Part shown: positions 34,697 to 42,270 of the stretch, piece after piece
Position numbering within the stretch: the stretch's first letter is position 1
Layout of the letters: every line of letters starts with the position of its first letter
Assembly: GCA_028279585.1 (NCBI GenBank)
Contig: JANQNL010000156.1
Location: 1-52,311 of the forward strand
Reading direction: 5' to 3'
DNA length: 52,311 bases
Origin: Thermoplasmatota archaeon
Lineage (GTDB): Archaea; Thermoplasmatota; Penumbrarchaeia; JANQNL01
Translations under genes and position numbers: made by a program
The notes under the pieces: model-generated
What the model was told of the DNA's origin: nothing
Database searches by the model: none
Seen by the model: only the letters and a program-made list of their open reading frames with translations

Positions 34697-35518
34697 TTAC
34701 GAAGTAACAGGCGGTTCCGGCCAGTAAGGAATGACCCCCACTGCCACCAACACCAACAGCACCAAACAGAAAGCAAGCCACAAGGCCATGGCCCCGATCG
34801 CTATCCTATCCAGAAGCGACCTCTCTATTGGCTTGACCGGTTTGTCCCCCAGCAGTTCCTCGACACGAGAAGCTATCCGCTTGCGCCAAAGGATCGCAAC
34901 GACAAGTCCAGCGATCGAAGGTATCAGATGCCAAAAGATCCCAGCCGCAACTCCGATGAGCAGCCGGAAAAAGATGTTGAACATATCAAAACCAAAAGCG
35001 AACACACCAACAATAAAAAGCACAGACCCGGGCCACATCAGGAACTGAGCGTACAACATAGCGTGATAGAACGGATCTTTGAATGCCTCTTTTCCTTTGA
35101 CCTTGTAGAACCTATAAAGGATCAGAAAGGCCGCAGGACCCATGCTCCATATCATCCACGAAGCACCTATGCCGCCACCGTGGAAGATGATGATCGGAAT
35201 CACGAAGAACGACCCTCCAACGATCATCAGAAAGATCGTCCGACCTGGACCAAGGACCCTCTCCACAAGGATCCCCAAGGTCAACAGCATCGCCATGTTC
35301 CCGCCTAGATGTATCACGACCGTCATCCCTGGCCATCCGTGCACCAGTAGCGTCGTTATCGGCAACCATGGGTAATGCATCGGTGACCTTGCTGCGAACA
35401 CCCATCCCATCCCTGGATAGATGAAACAAACAAAGGATACCATGATGGCGTTGATGGCCAATAGGACAGAGACCCAGGGAAAGCCCAGGCGTTTGGTGAA
35501 CAGGATATCTTTCATCAT
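34697..35518 (-). CDS. Rhomboid-family intramembrane serine protease (divergent)
   Basis: The 273-residue protein has about six transmembrane helices. Helix 2 carries 'HLGGNMAMLLTLGILVERVLG', matching the rhomboid H-x3-N and 'G..VE...G' pattern. Helix 4 has 'GIGASWMIWSMG', where the catalytic Ser is kept but the usual GxSG Gly is Trp. Helix 6 has 'WHLIPSIAG' for the catalytic His. It may be an active but unusual rhomboid, or an inactive relative. It is the second gene after the hydroxyacid dehydrogenase (gap of six bases, probably coupled translation). Confidence 0.72.
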   Translation of the reverse strand: MMKDILFTKRLGFPWVSVLLAINAIMVSFVCFIYPGMGWVFAARSPMHYPWLPITTLLVHGWPGMTVVIHLGGNMAMLLTLGILVERVLGPGRTIFLMIVGGSFFVIPIIIFHGGGIGASWMIWSMGPAAFLILYRFYKVKGKEAFKDPFYHAMLYAQFLMWPGSVLFIVGVFAFGFDMFNIFFRLLIGVAAGIFWHLIPSIAGLVVAILWRKRIASRVEELLGDKPVKPIERSLLDRIAIGAMALWLAFCLVLLVLVAVGVIPYWPEPPVTS

Positions 35519-35524
35519 TTAGGT

Positions 35525-36505
35525 TCACGACCGAACCTGGGGATTGACGCAGTTGGGTGGGACATTACCCTTGAGACCCTCCAGCAGGTTCGTAGCTGCC
35601 ATCATGGACATCTTGGTCCTGGTAGCCACAGAAGCTGAACCGATATGGGGTATCATCAAGCAGTTATCCAACTCTAGAAGTGGGTTGTCCATGTTTATCG
35701 GTTCGGGGTCTGTTACATCAAGGGCAGCATATGCAATGGTACCTTCCTTCAGGGCCTTATACAACGCACCAGAGTCCACCACTGGACCACGTGCGGTGTT
35801 GACAAGGATAGCTGTATCCTTCATCATCGCAAGCTCCTTGGCTCCGATAAGACCGCGGGTCACATCCGTCAACGGACAGTTGAGCGATAGGAAGTCAGAC
35901 TGTGTTAGGACCTCTTCGAAGCTGACCATCTCAGCACCCGAGCTTTCCCCCAGCTCTGGCCGCGACTTATGGTCGTAGTAGATGACCTTCATGTTGAACC
36001 CTTTGGCCCTGCGAGCTGTCGCCTGGCCTATAGCACCCATTCCAATGACACCAAGGGTCTTGTCGAACACGTCAAGCCCAAGAAGCTCCATAGGCTCCCA
36101 CTGGATCCACTTACCTTTTCGGATATAGTCGTGAGCCTCACCGACCCTACGAGCACCTCCAAGGATGAGGGCCCATGCAACGTCAGCTGTGGTCTCTGTC
36201 AGCACACCAGGTGTGTTGCCAACAACGATACCTCGGCTGGACGCCTCAGCAACATCGATGTTGTCAATACCTACAGCATAGTTGCTGATGACCTTCAGGT
36301 CCGGCCCAGCAGCGTCCATGACCTCTGCATCGATCTTGTCCGAGAGCATGGAGAGGATACCGCCTACGCCTTTGACCTTGTCCAAAAGGACGTCGCGCGG
36401 AGGCGGTCCACGTTCTGGCCAGACCTCTGTCTGTGCGTTCTGTTCTATGAGCTGGATCCCTTCTGCAGGAATGAGGCGAGTGACGAACACCTTGTCGCTT
36501 GGCAT
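35525..36505 (-). CDS. D-isomer-specific 2-hydroxyacid dehydrogenase (glyoxylate/hydroxypyruvate reductase type)
   Basis: The 326-residue protein has the NAD(P) motif 'GVIGMGAIGQATARRAKGF', the catalytic Arg in 'VNTARGPVVDSGAL', the Glu in 'DVTDPEPI' and the His in 'IPHIGSASVATR'. The pattern fits glyoxylate/hydroxypyruvate reductase rather than phosphoglycerate dehydrogenase, as there is no ACT domain. It interconverts glycerate and hydroxypyruvate, so with the glycerate kinase it may feed serine carbon to glycolysis. The start ATG fits a TATA box in the palindromic divergent promoter at 36531. Confidence 0.9.
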   Translation of the reverse strand: MPSDKVFVTRLIPAEGIQLIEQNAQTEVWPERGPPPRDVLLDKVKGVGGILSMLSDKIDAEVMDAAGPDLKVISNYAVGIDNIDVAEASSRGIVVGNTPGVLTETTADVAWALILGGARRVGEAHDYIRKGKWIQWEPMELLGLDVFDKTLGVIGMGAIGQATARRAKGFNMKVIYYDHKSRPELGESSGAEMVSFEEVLTQSDFLSLNCPLTDVTRGLIGAKELAMMKDTAILVNTARGPVVDSGALYKALKEGTIAYAALDVTDPEPINMDNPLLELDNCLMIPHIGSASVATRTKMSMMAATNLLEGLKGNVPPNCVNPQVRS

Positions 36506-36530
36506 TATACCACCACAGATTTGGCCAGCA

Positions 36531-36555
36531 TCGATTTAGGGAAATCTTAAATCGA
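36531..36555. promoter_or_regulatory. Symmetric divergent promoter / operator-like palindrome
   Basis: TCGATTTA (36531-36538) and TAAATCGA (36548-36555) form a perfect 8-bp inverted repeat with nine bases between. Each arm lies 25-30 bases before one of the two divergent start codons and can serve as its TATA box. Such symmetry could also be an operator. Confidence 0.5.
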
Positions 36556-36577
36556 ACCCGACCGTTGCCAGTGATGG

Positions 36578-38026
36578 ATGTGGCGCTATATCTGGCTTAT
36601 GATAAAGGAAGAATACCGCATCCAGACGGCGTTCTCCACCAGGATAGGCTTCCTGGCTTTCCCGCTCATCCAGCTTCTGGGAGTGTTCCTGCTATCCATC
36701 TTCTCACCACGTATCCTTGAGAACCTGGACCCCCGGGACGTCATCTACTGGTTCCACGGCTTCATCTTCCTCTATGGCATGGCCATGGGCGCGTCGTCGT
36801 TCTTTGCCAAAGAGTATATCGAGCGAAGGTTCGGACAGGTCAACCTTCTGCTTTCGACGCCTTTGTACCAACCCATCTCGTTCAGAAAGACCTTCTTCGC
36901 TTTCTACATCCATGAGATCTTCTACTATACTTTCATTCTGATCTTGCCTATGACCATTGGTCTGGTGGCTGCTTCTTTCTTCGTCAATTTCACATTCATC
37001 TATGCCCTTACGACCATGGCCTTGATCACGGGAACCTTCCTTCTTGCAATGTCTGTCAGCTTCCTTATCTCATCGATGTACATCAGGACCAGGGTCGGGT
37101 TCTGGGTCCTGTGTGGTATCGTCATCCCGATCATCACCCTGATGTCGTTGTACTTCGGGCTCAGACACATGATCCCGTTCCTTCATTTCGTTTACACTGG
37201 CGATCCAGCAGCTGCCATTATTGGCATCGTCTTCATCCCATTGTTTTCCGGTCTTGCTCTGCTCCTAGTTGAGAACAAGGTCAGCTCCGAGCATGTGAAC
37301 ACAAGCATCACAAAGGGCAAGCTGAACCCTCAGAGATACAAGATGTTCGGAAAGTATTCCCTTCTGGTGTCCAAGGAGATGGTGGACGTTCGCCGTTCTC
37401 GGCTTCTGTCCAGGGTCATTTTCTCCTACATCGTCCCATTACTCGTCCTGCTCCTGATCGCATGGTTCATCAGGTCTGGCATAGTCATCCAGGAGATCGA
37501 GTTCGACACCCTGTTCTACGCTGCACTTGTCGGGTTCTTTGGGACCTTCGTATATAGCTGGTTGAACAACACGGACGTTCTGGACATCTACGATGGCTTG
37601 CCGGTAACGGTCCCGGACGTGATCCGGTCCAAGCTCATCGTCTACCTCATGATCTCCTTCTTTGTCTCCACAGGGTTCGTTATCGTCCTGGCCCTTGTGC
37701 TTCAGGAACCAATCTACATTCCGTTCGCATTGGTCATCACATACATCACCTCAATATACATCGGGATGGTGACAGCGTTCCTGACCGGTCTGCGGACGAA
37801 CTCTTATTTGTTCGACCCAAGGATAATCATGCTCTTCTGGGCCCTATCATCGCTACCGCTTTCCTGTATCGCTTACTTCTCCTTCACATTCGAGAGCGGT
37901 CTGTTCATGGACAGGTGGGTCTCGGCAATGCTCATAGCAGCTGTGTGTTTCCTGATGCTGATGGCATCTGGGCTCTTCTTTGTAGGGATCGACAGGAGAT
38001 GGAGATGGGAGCGGTTCCAGTTCTAA
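36578..38026 (+). CDS. Multi-pass membrane protein, ABC-2-type permease-like
   Basis: The 482-residue protein has about twelve transmembrane helices in two similar halves. It begins 'MWRYIWLMIKEEYRIQTAF', typical of ABC-2 permeases, with a first extracellular loop and a cytoplasmic 'AKEYIERRFGQVNLLLSTP' coupling-helix-like segment. The second half restarts after 'KYSLLVSKEMVDVRRSRLLS'. No ATPase gene is next to it; the orphan ABC ATPase at 10392 is the only ABC-2-type candidate in view. The start fits a leaderless transcript. Its last six codons form the left arm of the long palindrome at 38009. Confidence 0.75.
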   Translation: MWRYIWLMIKEEYRIQTAFSTRIGFLAFPLIQLLGVFLLSIFSPRILENLDPRDVIYWFHGFIFLYGMAMGASSFFAKEYIERRFGQVNLLLSTPLYQPISFRKTFFAFYIHEIFYYTFILILPMTIGLVAASFFVNFTFIYALTTMALITGTFLLAMSVSFLISSMYIRTRVGFWVLCGIVIPIITLMSLYFGLRHMIPFLHFVYTGDPAAAIIGIVFIPLFSGLALLLVENKVSSEHVNTSITKGKLNPQRYKMFGKYSLLVSKEMVDVRRSRLLSRVIFSYIVPLLVLLLIAWFIRSGIVIQEIEFDTLFYAALVGFFGTFVYSWLNNTDVLDIYDGLPVTVPDVIRSKLIVYLMISFFVSTGFVIVLALVLQEPIYIPFALVITYITSIYIGMVTAFLTGLRTNSYLFDPRIIMLFWALSSLPLSCIAYFSFTFESGLFMDRWVSAMLIAAVCFLMLMASGLFFVGIDRRWRWERFQF

Positions 38027-38161
38027 GCGTCCGCCTATCATCCCACGTCTACTGAAAAGAATTCTCATATCCATTGTGTCGACAGAAGCATACAGAGGAA
38101 GAATGGATATGAGAACCCTTCTTCCGGTGGGATGATAGGCAGCGAAGAACTGGAACCGCTC
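38009..38161. repeat. 153-bp interrupted palindrome overlapping the permease 3' end
   Basis: Four sets of arms nest in order: 38009-38024 with 38146-38161 (16 bp perfect), 38033-38046 with 38127-38140 (14 bp perfect), 38057-38061 with 38119-38123 (5 bp), and 38062-38075 with 38102-38115 (14 bp perfect). A 26-nt centre remains. The left outer arm is the last codons of the permease gene. It could be an inverted duplication, a mobile-element relic or a very strong terminator hairpin. Confidence 0.8.
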
Positions 38162-38199
38162 TTACTCGAAGAAGCATCGATCAATAGCCATGCATCCTA

Positions 38200-38946
38200 T
38201 CACTCACGACCCCAGAACAGAAGCTGTTCTTGCTCCATTTGTTCCATGAGCCTGCGCAGGACTGCCATCCGCATGTCCAGTGCTTCGGAGATGCCTTCCA
38301 TGGAGGTATCGTTCCTTCGGATAACATAGTACATGACCTTGCGCTCATCGTAAGAAGAAGCCATCCGGCCAACGATAGCGTAGATCTCTCGTAGGACCTG
38401 CTCCCGTCTCCAGACAAGGTAGTCCCGATCGTCCTCCAATCCCTGGATCTCCTTGTTCATCTGCTCGACGCTCTTGGACAGGCCTGCAAGCATCTGGTGT
38501 GGGTCACGCTCGGCAAGGATGGCCTCCACCTTGTCGTCGATGTGGGAGTACCTGTCTTGTGGCTGCTCCTTGGATGACTGGTCCAGATCTCGCATCTCGG
38601 AGACGAACGTGTTCGGACCAATGTCGATTCGTAGGGAGAGATGCCTGGTCGGGATGTAGCTCTTCCTGGGTGGACCTCCAGACGTGGAGCGTTCTTCGAA
38701 CGAACGGACCAGACCTTTATCCTCCAGGACCTTGAGATGCTTCATAATGGCCTGTTGGGAAACGTTGAGCTCCTTTGAGAGTTGGAGTGGATAGTGGGTC
38801 TCTGTTGCTAAAAGCTCCAGGATCTTTCTGCGAATAGGGTTCTCGATGAGCATGAGCAGCGTGTCGATATCAATATCCTTGCGCTGAGGGCCAGAGGGCA
38901 ACAGGGGAAGCTCTTCCCCTTCATCGTATGCTTCGTCCTCGGTCAT
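38200..38946 (-). CDS. ArsR-type winged-helix transcriptional regulator
   Basis: The 248-residue protein has an ArsR-like winged helix at residues 30-90 ('LIENPIRRKILELLATETHYPLQLSKELNVSQQAIMKHLKVLEDKGLV') with the wing 'SGGPPRKSYIPT'. A long coiled-coil region (about 125-195) and a C-terminal helical segment that looks like a second HTH ('DTSMEGISEALDMRMAVLRRLM') follow. No Cys metal site is visible, so it is not an obvious metal sensor. It is divergent from the zinc operon across 173 bases, with a minus-strand CTTATATGG box. It could regulate that operon, but this is inference from position only. Confidence 0.85.
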   Translation of the reverse strand: MTEDEAYDEGEELPLLPSGPQRKDIDIDTLLMLIENPIRRKILELLATETHYPLQLSKELNVSQQAIMKHLKVLEDKGLVRSFEERSTSGGPPRKSYIPTRHLSLRIDIGPNTFVSEMRDLDQSSKEQPQDRYSHIDDKVEAILAERDPHQMLAGLSKSVEQMNKEIQGLEDDRDYLVWRREQVLREIYAIVGRMASSYDERKVMYYVIRRNDTSMEGISEALDMRMAVLRRLMEQMEQEQLLFWGRE

Positions 38947-39119
38947 GCTGGCACCGACTATACAACCTATGGTTAAGATGTACTAAGCGCCATATAAGGT
39001 TTACTTGGACAAATACAATGATGGTGTTATGCGAATGTTGGGAACGTTTATTGACATATTATTGGGTACTAAAAATCCGAAAGAGATTAATACTCCCCAT
39101 TTATACAAATCGTGATACA

Positions 39120-40025
39120 ATGAAGTTCGAGTTTATCATTGGAGCTCTGCTCCTTACTATTTGTATTGCTGCCTTAGCATTATCTGGCTGCACTACAACA
39201 GAAGAAGAGGGCGGTCCACTAACGATCATTGTCACAATAGCCCCTCAGGTCGAGATGGTAGAGGCTGTTGGGGGTGACCTCATCGATGTCACTCTCATGG
39301 TCCCAGCGGGAGAGGACCCACACACCTATGCCCCAACACCATCACAGATGATAGACGTCGCAGAAGCCGATGTCTATTTCACAGTAGGAAGTGGAGTAGA
39401 GTTCGAGCTGAGCCATCTCCAGGACATGAGAGGGACGAACCCGAAGATGGAGGTCATTTCTTGTTCCGAAGGCATCACCCTCCTGGACAATGACGAGGAG
39501 TATGAGGAGGAGCCTGGCCATGAGGGTCATAACCATGGGCCCAAGGACCCTCACATCTGGCTCTCACCGACCAATGCCAAACAGATGGTAGAGACCATCT
39601 GCAAGGGACTTGTCCGTGAGGACCCTGACAATCAGGCAACTTACGAGGCGAACAGAGATGCATACCTTGCCAAGCTCGACACTCTGATCTCTGACATCCA
39701 TACAAAGCTCGACCCCCATAAGGACAAGCATTTCTTGGTCTACCATCCAGCATGGGCCTACTTCGCTCACGAGTTCAAGATCGAACAGCTGGCCATCGAG
39801 GCTGGGGGTAAGGAGCCAGGTCCAGCAGGTGTTGCAGCTCTCATCGATCAGGCCAAGGAGGAAAACATCACAGTGATCTTTGTCTCGGCGCAGTTCCCCA
39901 CAGAGGATGCTAACACGATCGCCTCTGAAATTGGTGGTGAAGTAGTAATGGTGGACCCATTAGCATCGAATTACATCGAGAACCTCCGCTCCGTAGCAAC
40001 TGAGATGAAGAAAGGTCTAGCTTAG
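39120..40025 (+). CDS. znuA: Zinc ABC transporter substrate-binding lipoprotein (ZnuA/TroA family)
   Basis: The 301-residue protein has a lipoprotein signal ending 'LALSGC' and an A-1 cluster fold. Metal-binding His occurs in 'GEDPHTYAPTPSQ' and 'DPHIWLSPTNA', and His residues in 'FLVYHPAWAYFAHEF'. A His/Glu-rich zinc loop 'EEEPGHEGHNHG' lies at about 130-141. The His-rich loop favours zinc over manganese. It delivers zinc to the permease outside the membrane. ATG 39120 starts the signal peptide; the frame is open upstream but without a credible start. TATA candidates lie at 39084-39093 and 39101-39108. It is first of four co-directional genes. Confidence 0.93.
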   Translation: MKFEFIIGALLLTICIAALALSGCTTTEEEGGPLTIIVTIAPQVEMVEAVGGDLIDVTLMVPAGEDPHTYAPTPSQMIDVAEADVYFTVGSGVEFELSHLQDMRGTNPKMEVISCSEGITLLDNDEEYEEEPGHEGHNHGPKDPHIWLSPTNAKQMVETICKGLVREDPDNQATYEANRDAYLAKLDTLISDIHTKLDPHKDKHFLVYHPAWAYFAHEFKIEQLAIEAGGKEPGPAGVAALIDQAKEENITVIFVSAQFPTEDANTIASEIGGEVVMVDPLASNYIENLRSVATEMKKGLA

Positions 40026-40035
40026 GTGACCATCC

Positions 40036-40806
40036 TTGGCAAAGAGAAAGAGAAAGACCGTTATCGACATCCGAGGTCTCTGGGCAGGATACGGTCGAGA
40101 ACCCATACTGGAGGACCTCGACCTTAAGGTCTACAATGACGATTTCTTGGGAATAATCGGTCCCAATGGGGGTGGAAAGTCCACCCTTCTCAAGGTCATC
40201 CTTGGGCTGCTTCCCCCACAGAAGGGAAAGGTCAAGGTGTTCGGTAGAAGCCCTATCGAGGCCCGCAAGTACATCGGATACGTTCCCCAGTTCGCGGTAT
40301 ACGACAAGGACTTCCCCATCAACGTCTGGGACGTTGTCATGATGGGTAGGAGGTCACGACGCGGTCTGTTCCCGTTCTACAATGCTGAGGACAAGCAGAA
40401 GACCAAGGAGGCTCTGGAAGCTGTAGATATGCTCGAGTTCCGAAAGGAGCACATCGACGATCTCTCCGGTGGCCAGCGTCAGAGGGTCTTCGTCGCCAGG
40501 GCTTTAGCATCTGACCCGAAGCTCCTTATCCTGGACGAACCCACAGCAAGCGTGGACAGCGTTATCCAGGAGAGCATCTACCAGTTGCTACAAAGGATCA
40601 ATGAGGGCATTCCGATAATCCTGGTGACCCACGATATCGGGGTCATCGCACAAGCGGTCACCCGAATCGCCTGCCTGAACAAGAGCCTCCATACAGGCGA
40701 TGGAGAGATGCTTACGAAAGAACAGCTAGAGAGTGCATACCAGTGCCCAGTGGAGCTCATCGCCCACGGTGTCCCCCACAGGGTGCTTCCGGAGCATAAG
40801 AAGTGA
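40036..40806 (+). CDS. znuC: Zinc ABC transporter ATP-binding protein
   Basis: The 256-residue ATPase has Walker A 'GPNGGGKST', a Q-loop in 'YVPQFAVYDKDFPINVWDVV' typical of metal-type ABC importers, signature 'LSGGQRQRVFVARAL', Walker B 'LLILDEPTASVDS' and H-loop 'VTHDIG'. It powers zinc uptake with ZnuA and ZnuB. The start is TTG with AGGTGA upstream; the gene begins ten bases after znuA and stops nine bases before the znuB ATG. Confidence 0.94.
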   Translation: MAKRKRKTVIDIRGLWAGYGREPILEDLDLKVYNDDFLGIIGPNGGGKSTLLKVILGLLPPQKGKVKVFGRSPIEARKYIGYVPQFAVYDKDFPINVWDVVMMGRRSRRGLFPFYNAEDKQKTKEALEAVDMLEFRKEHIDDLSGGQRQRVFVARALASDPKLLILDEPTASVDSVIQESIYQLLQRINEGIPIILVTHDIGVIAQAVTRIACLNKSLHTGDGEMLTKEQLESAYQCPVELIAHGVPHRVLPEHKK

Positions 40807-40815
40807 GGTAGTGTG

Positions 40816-41676
40816 ATGGCAGAGCTGATACTTCTTTTCGACGCGCTCCTGACCTATGAGTTCATGCAGCGCATGTTTATTGCGGGGATGCTCGCTTCCG
40901 TCGCGGGAGGCATCATCGGGTCATACGTGGTCGTGAAGCGGTTGGTGTTCATCTCCTCAGGGATATCTCACACCGCTTTCGGTGGAATAGGCATGGCCTA
41001 TTACTTCGGGTTCGAACCAATGATAGGCGCGGCCATGGCAGCTCTTTTAACCGCGATAGTAGTAGGTCTTGTGAACATCAAGACCAAAATCCGGGCCGAC
41101 TCTGCCATAGGGATAATGTGGGTCATAGGGATGGCTGCTGGAGTTCTGTTCATTAAAAAGACCGAAGGCTATACTCCAGACCCCATGAGCATATTGTTCG
41201 GGAATATTCTTTTGGTCAGCCGAGAAGAGCTCATCATCATGGCGGTGCTGATAGTCATCATCCTGGGCTTTGTGATGTTCCTCTACAAGGACCTTCTGGC
41301 CATGACCTTCGATGAGGAGTTCGCAGCCATTACAGGCATCCACACGAACCTGCTCAACCTCGTCCTCCTGTCGCTTACGGCCTTGACCATCGTTCTCATG
41401 CTGAAGATCGTGGGCGTCATCCTGGTCATTGCTATGCTGACTATCCCTCCGAGCCTGGCAGGCCTTTTCACGAACGACCTGAAGGTGATGATGATATCCG
41501 CTGTCATTATCGGTATCGTGCTCAATATCGGCGGCTTCATGATATCTTGGCAATGGGACCTACCTCCGGGGGCGACGATAGTCATACTGTCCGGTGTGGT
41601 GTTCCTGGTTGTCTTTTCAAGTATCAAGATCGCTCGGTTCGTCAAGCACAAGACGAAGGACCCATCTAGTAAATGA
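40816..41676 (+). CDS. znuB: Zinc ABC transporter permease
   Basis: The 286-residue ABC-3 family permease has about eight transmembrane helices, an N-terminal 'EFMQRMFIAGMLASVAGGIIGSYVVVKRLVFISSGISHTAFGG' region (family hallmark) and 'LLLVSREELIIMA' and 'IVGVILVIAMLTIPPSLA' segments. ATG 40816 is favoured, with GAGGT six bases upstream; a GTG lies one codon earlier. Metal specificity follows ZnuA. Confidence 0.93.
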   Translation: MAELILLFDALLTYEFMQRMFIAGMLASVAGGIIGSYVVVKRLVFISSGISHTAFGGIGMAYYFGFEPMIGAAMAALLTAIVVGLVNIKTKIRADSAIGIMWVIGMAAGVLFIKKTEGYTPDPMSILFGNILLVSREELIIMAVLIVIILGFVMFLYKDLLAMTFDEEFAAITGIHTNLLNLVLLSLTALTIVLMLKIVGVILVIAMLTIPPSLAGLFTNDLKVMMISAVIIGIVLNIGGFMISWQWDLPPGATIVILSGVVFLVVFSSIKIARFVKHKTKDPSSK

Positions 41677-41686
41677 AGGTGAGAAG

Positions 41687-42142
41687 ATGTCGCAACGGAA
41701 CACAGAGGTAGTATCTCTAAGCTTGCCGGGTAAGCTTGTGGAACAGATGGAAGATACGATCGAACAGATGGGTTACCCCAGTCGGTCAGAGTTTGTGAGG
41801 GACTCGCTGCGTGCTTTCTTCACCAACAGGAGTGCGATCGAGTCTATTGAAGGTAAAGTGGATGGTCTTATCATCCTGTTTTACAACCACAAAGCTGCTG
41901 CGAACGTTGGAGAGGTCAGGCATAGGAACATGGGCATCATCAGGTCCTTCATGCACTCGGACCTAGCCACGTGTACGTGTGAGGATTGCACTAACGATGT
42001 ATGCTGCGAGGTGCTGATATTTTCCGGGGAAGGTGAAAAGGTGCGGAAGGCCTTCTATGAGCTCCGGTCGCTCAAGGGGGTGGAGAGGGCAGAGGTCTTC
42101 ATGCCTTCGATGGAGAGGTGTGAGGGCGAGTGTGGGTGTTGA
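41687..42142 (+). CDS. NikR-like ribbon-helix-helix metalloregulator with Cys-rich metal site
   Basis: The 151-residue protein has an N-terminal ribbon-helix-helix ('EVVSLSLPGKLVEQMEDTIEQMGYPSRSEFVRDSLRAF') and a C-terminal ACT-like NikR domain ('GLIILFYNHKAAANVGEVRH'). Where E. coli NikR has the nickel ligands His-x-His and Cys, this protein has Cys96-x-Cys98 and Cys106, with Cys101, Cys107 and His90 nearby, plus a tail with Cys145, Cys149 and Cys151. It is the last gene of the znu operon (AAGGTGAG before the ATG). The most likely role is a zinc-responsive repressor of its own operon; the metal is inferred. Confidence 0.85.
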   Translation: MSQRNTEVVSLSLPGKLVEQMEDTIEQMGYPSRSEFVRDSLRAFFTNRSAIESIEGKVDGLIILFYNHKAAANVGEVRHRNMGIIRSFMHSDLATCTCEDCTNDVCCEVLIFSGEGEKVRKAFYELRSLKGVERAEVFMPSMERCEGECGC

Positions 42143-42178
42143 GCAAGGCGCTGATAGCTTACATGCAGGAAGACAAGT

Positions 42179-42270
42179 CTGGTCAGTTTCTTTCGTCACG
42201 CACAGATGTATCAGAAACTGCCAGACGCAGCCTCGCTCGATCGTCGCTATCAAATGAGAGCGGGCGCGTC
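42179..42270 (+). ncRNA. Putative structured ncRNA, 92-nt family, copy C
   Basis: Stem 1 pairs CTGG with CCAG, has a bulged T (42183), and pairs CAGTTTCT (42184-42191) with AGAAACTG (42213-42220) around a 21-nt loop. Stem 2 is GACGC, a bulged A, GCCT, pairing with GGGC and GCGTC (to 42270), with CGTCG in the loop. It is followed by copy D at a period of 156 nt. The stem-1 region differs strongly from D, yet the next 99 bases match D at 97 positions. A weak AT-rich box (GATAGCTTACA, from 42153) lies upstream. Confidence 0.6.

Noticed and set aside
38928..39119. Longer N-terminus for ZnuA
   Set aside because: The extra residues would precede a clear lipoprotein signal peptide and overlap the start of the divergent regulator gene.
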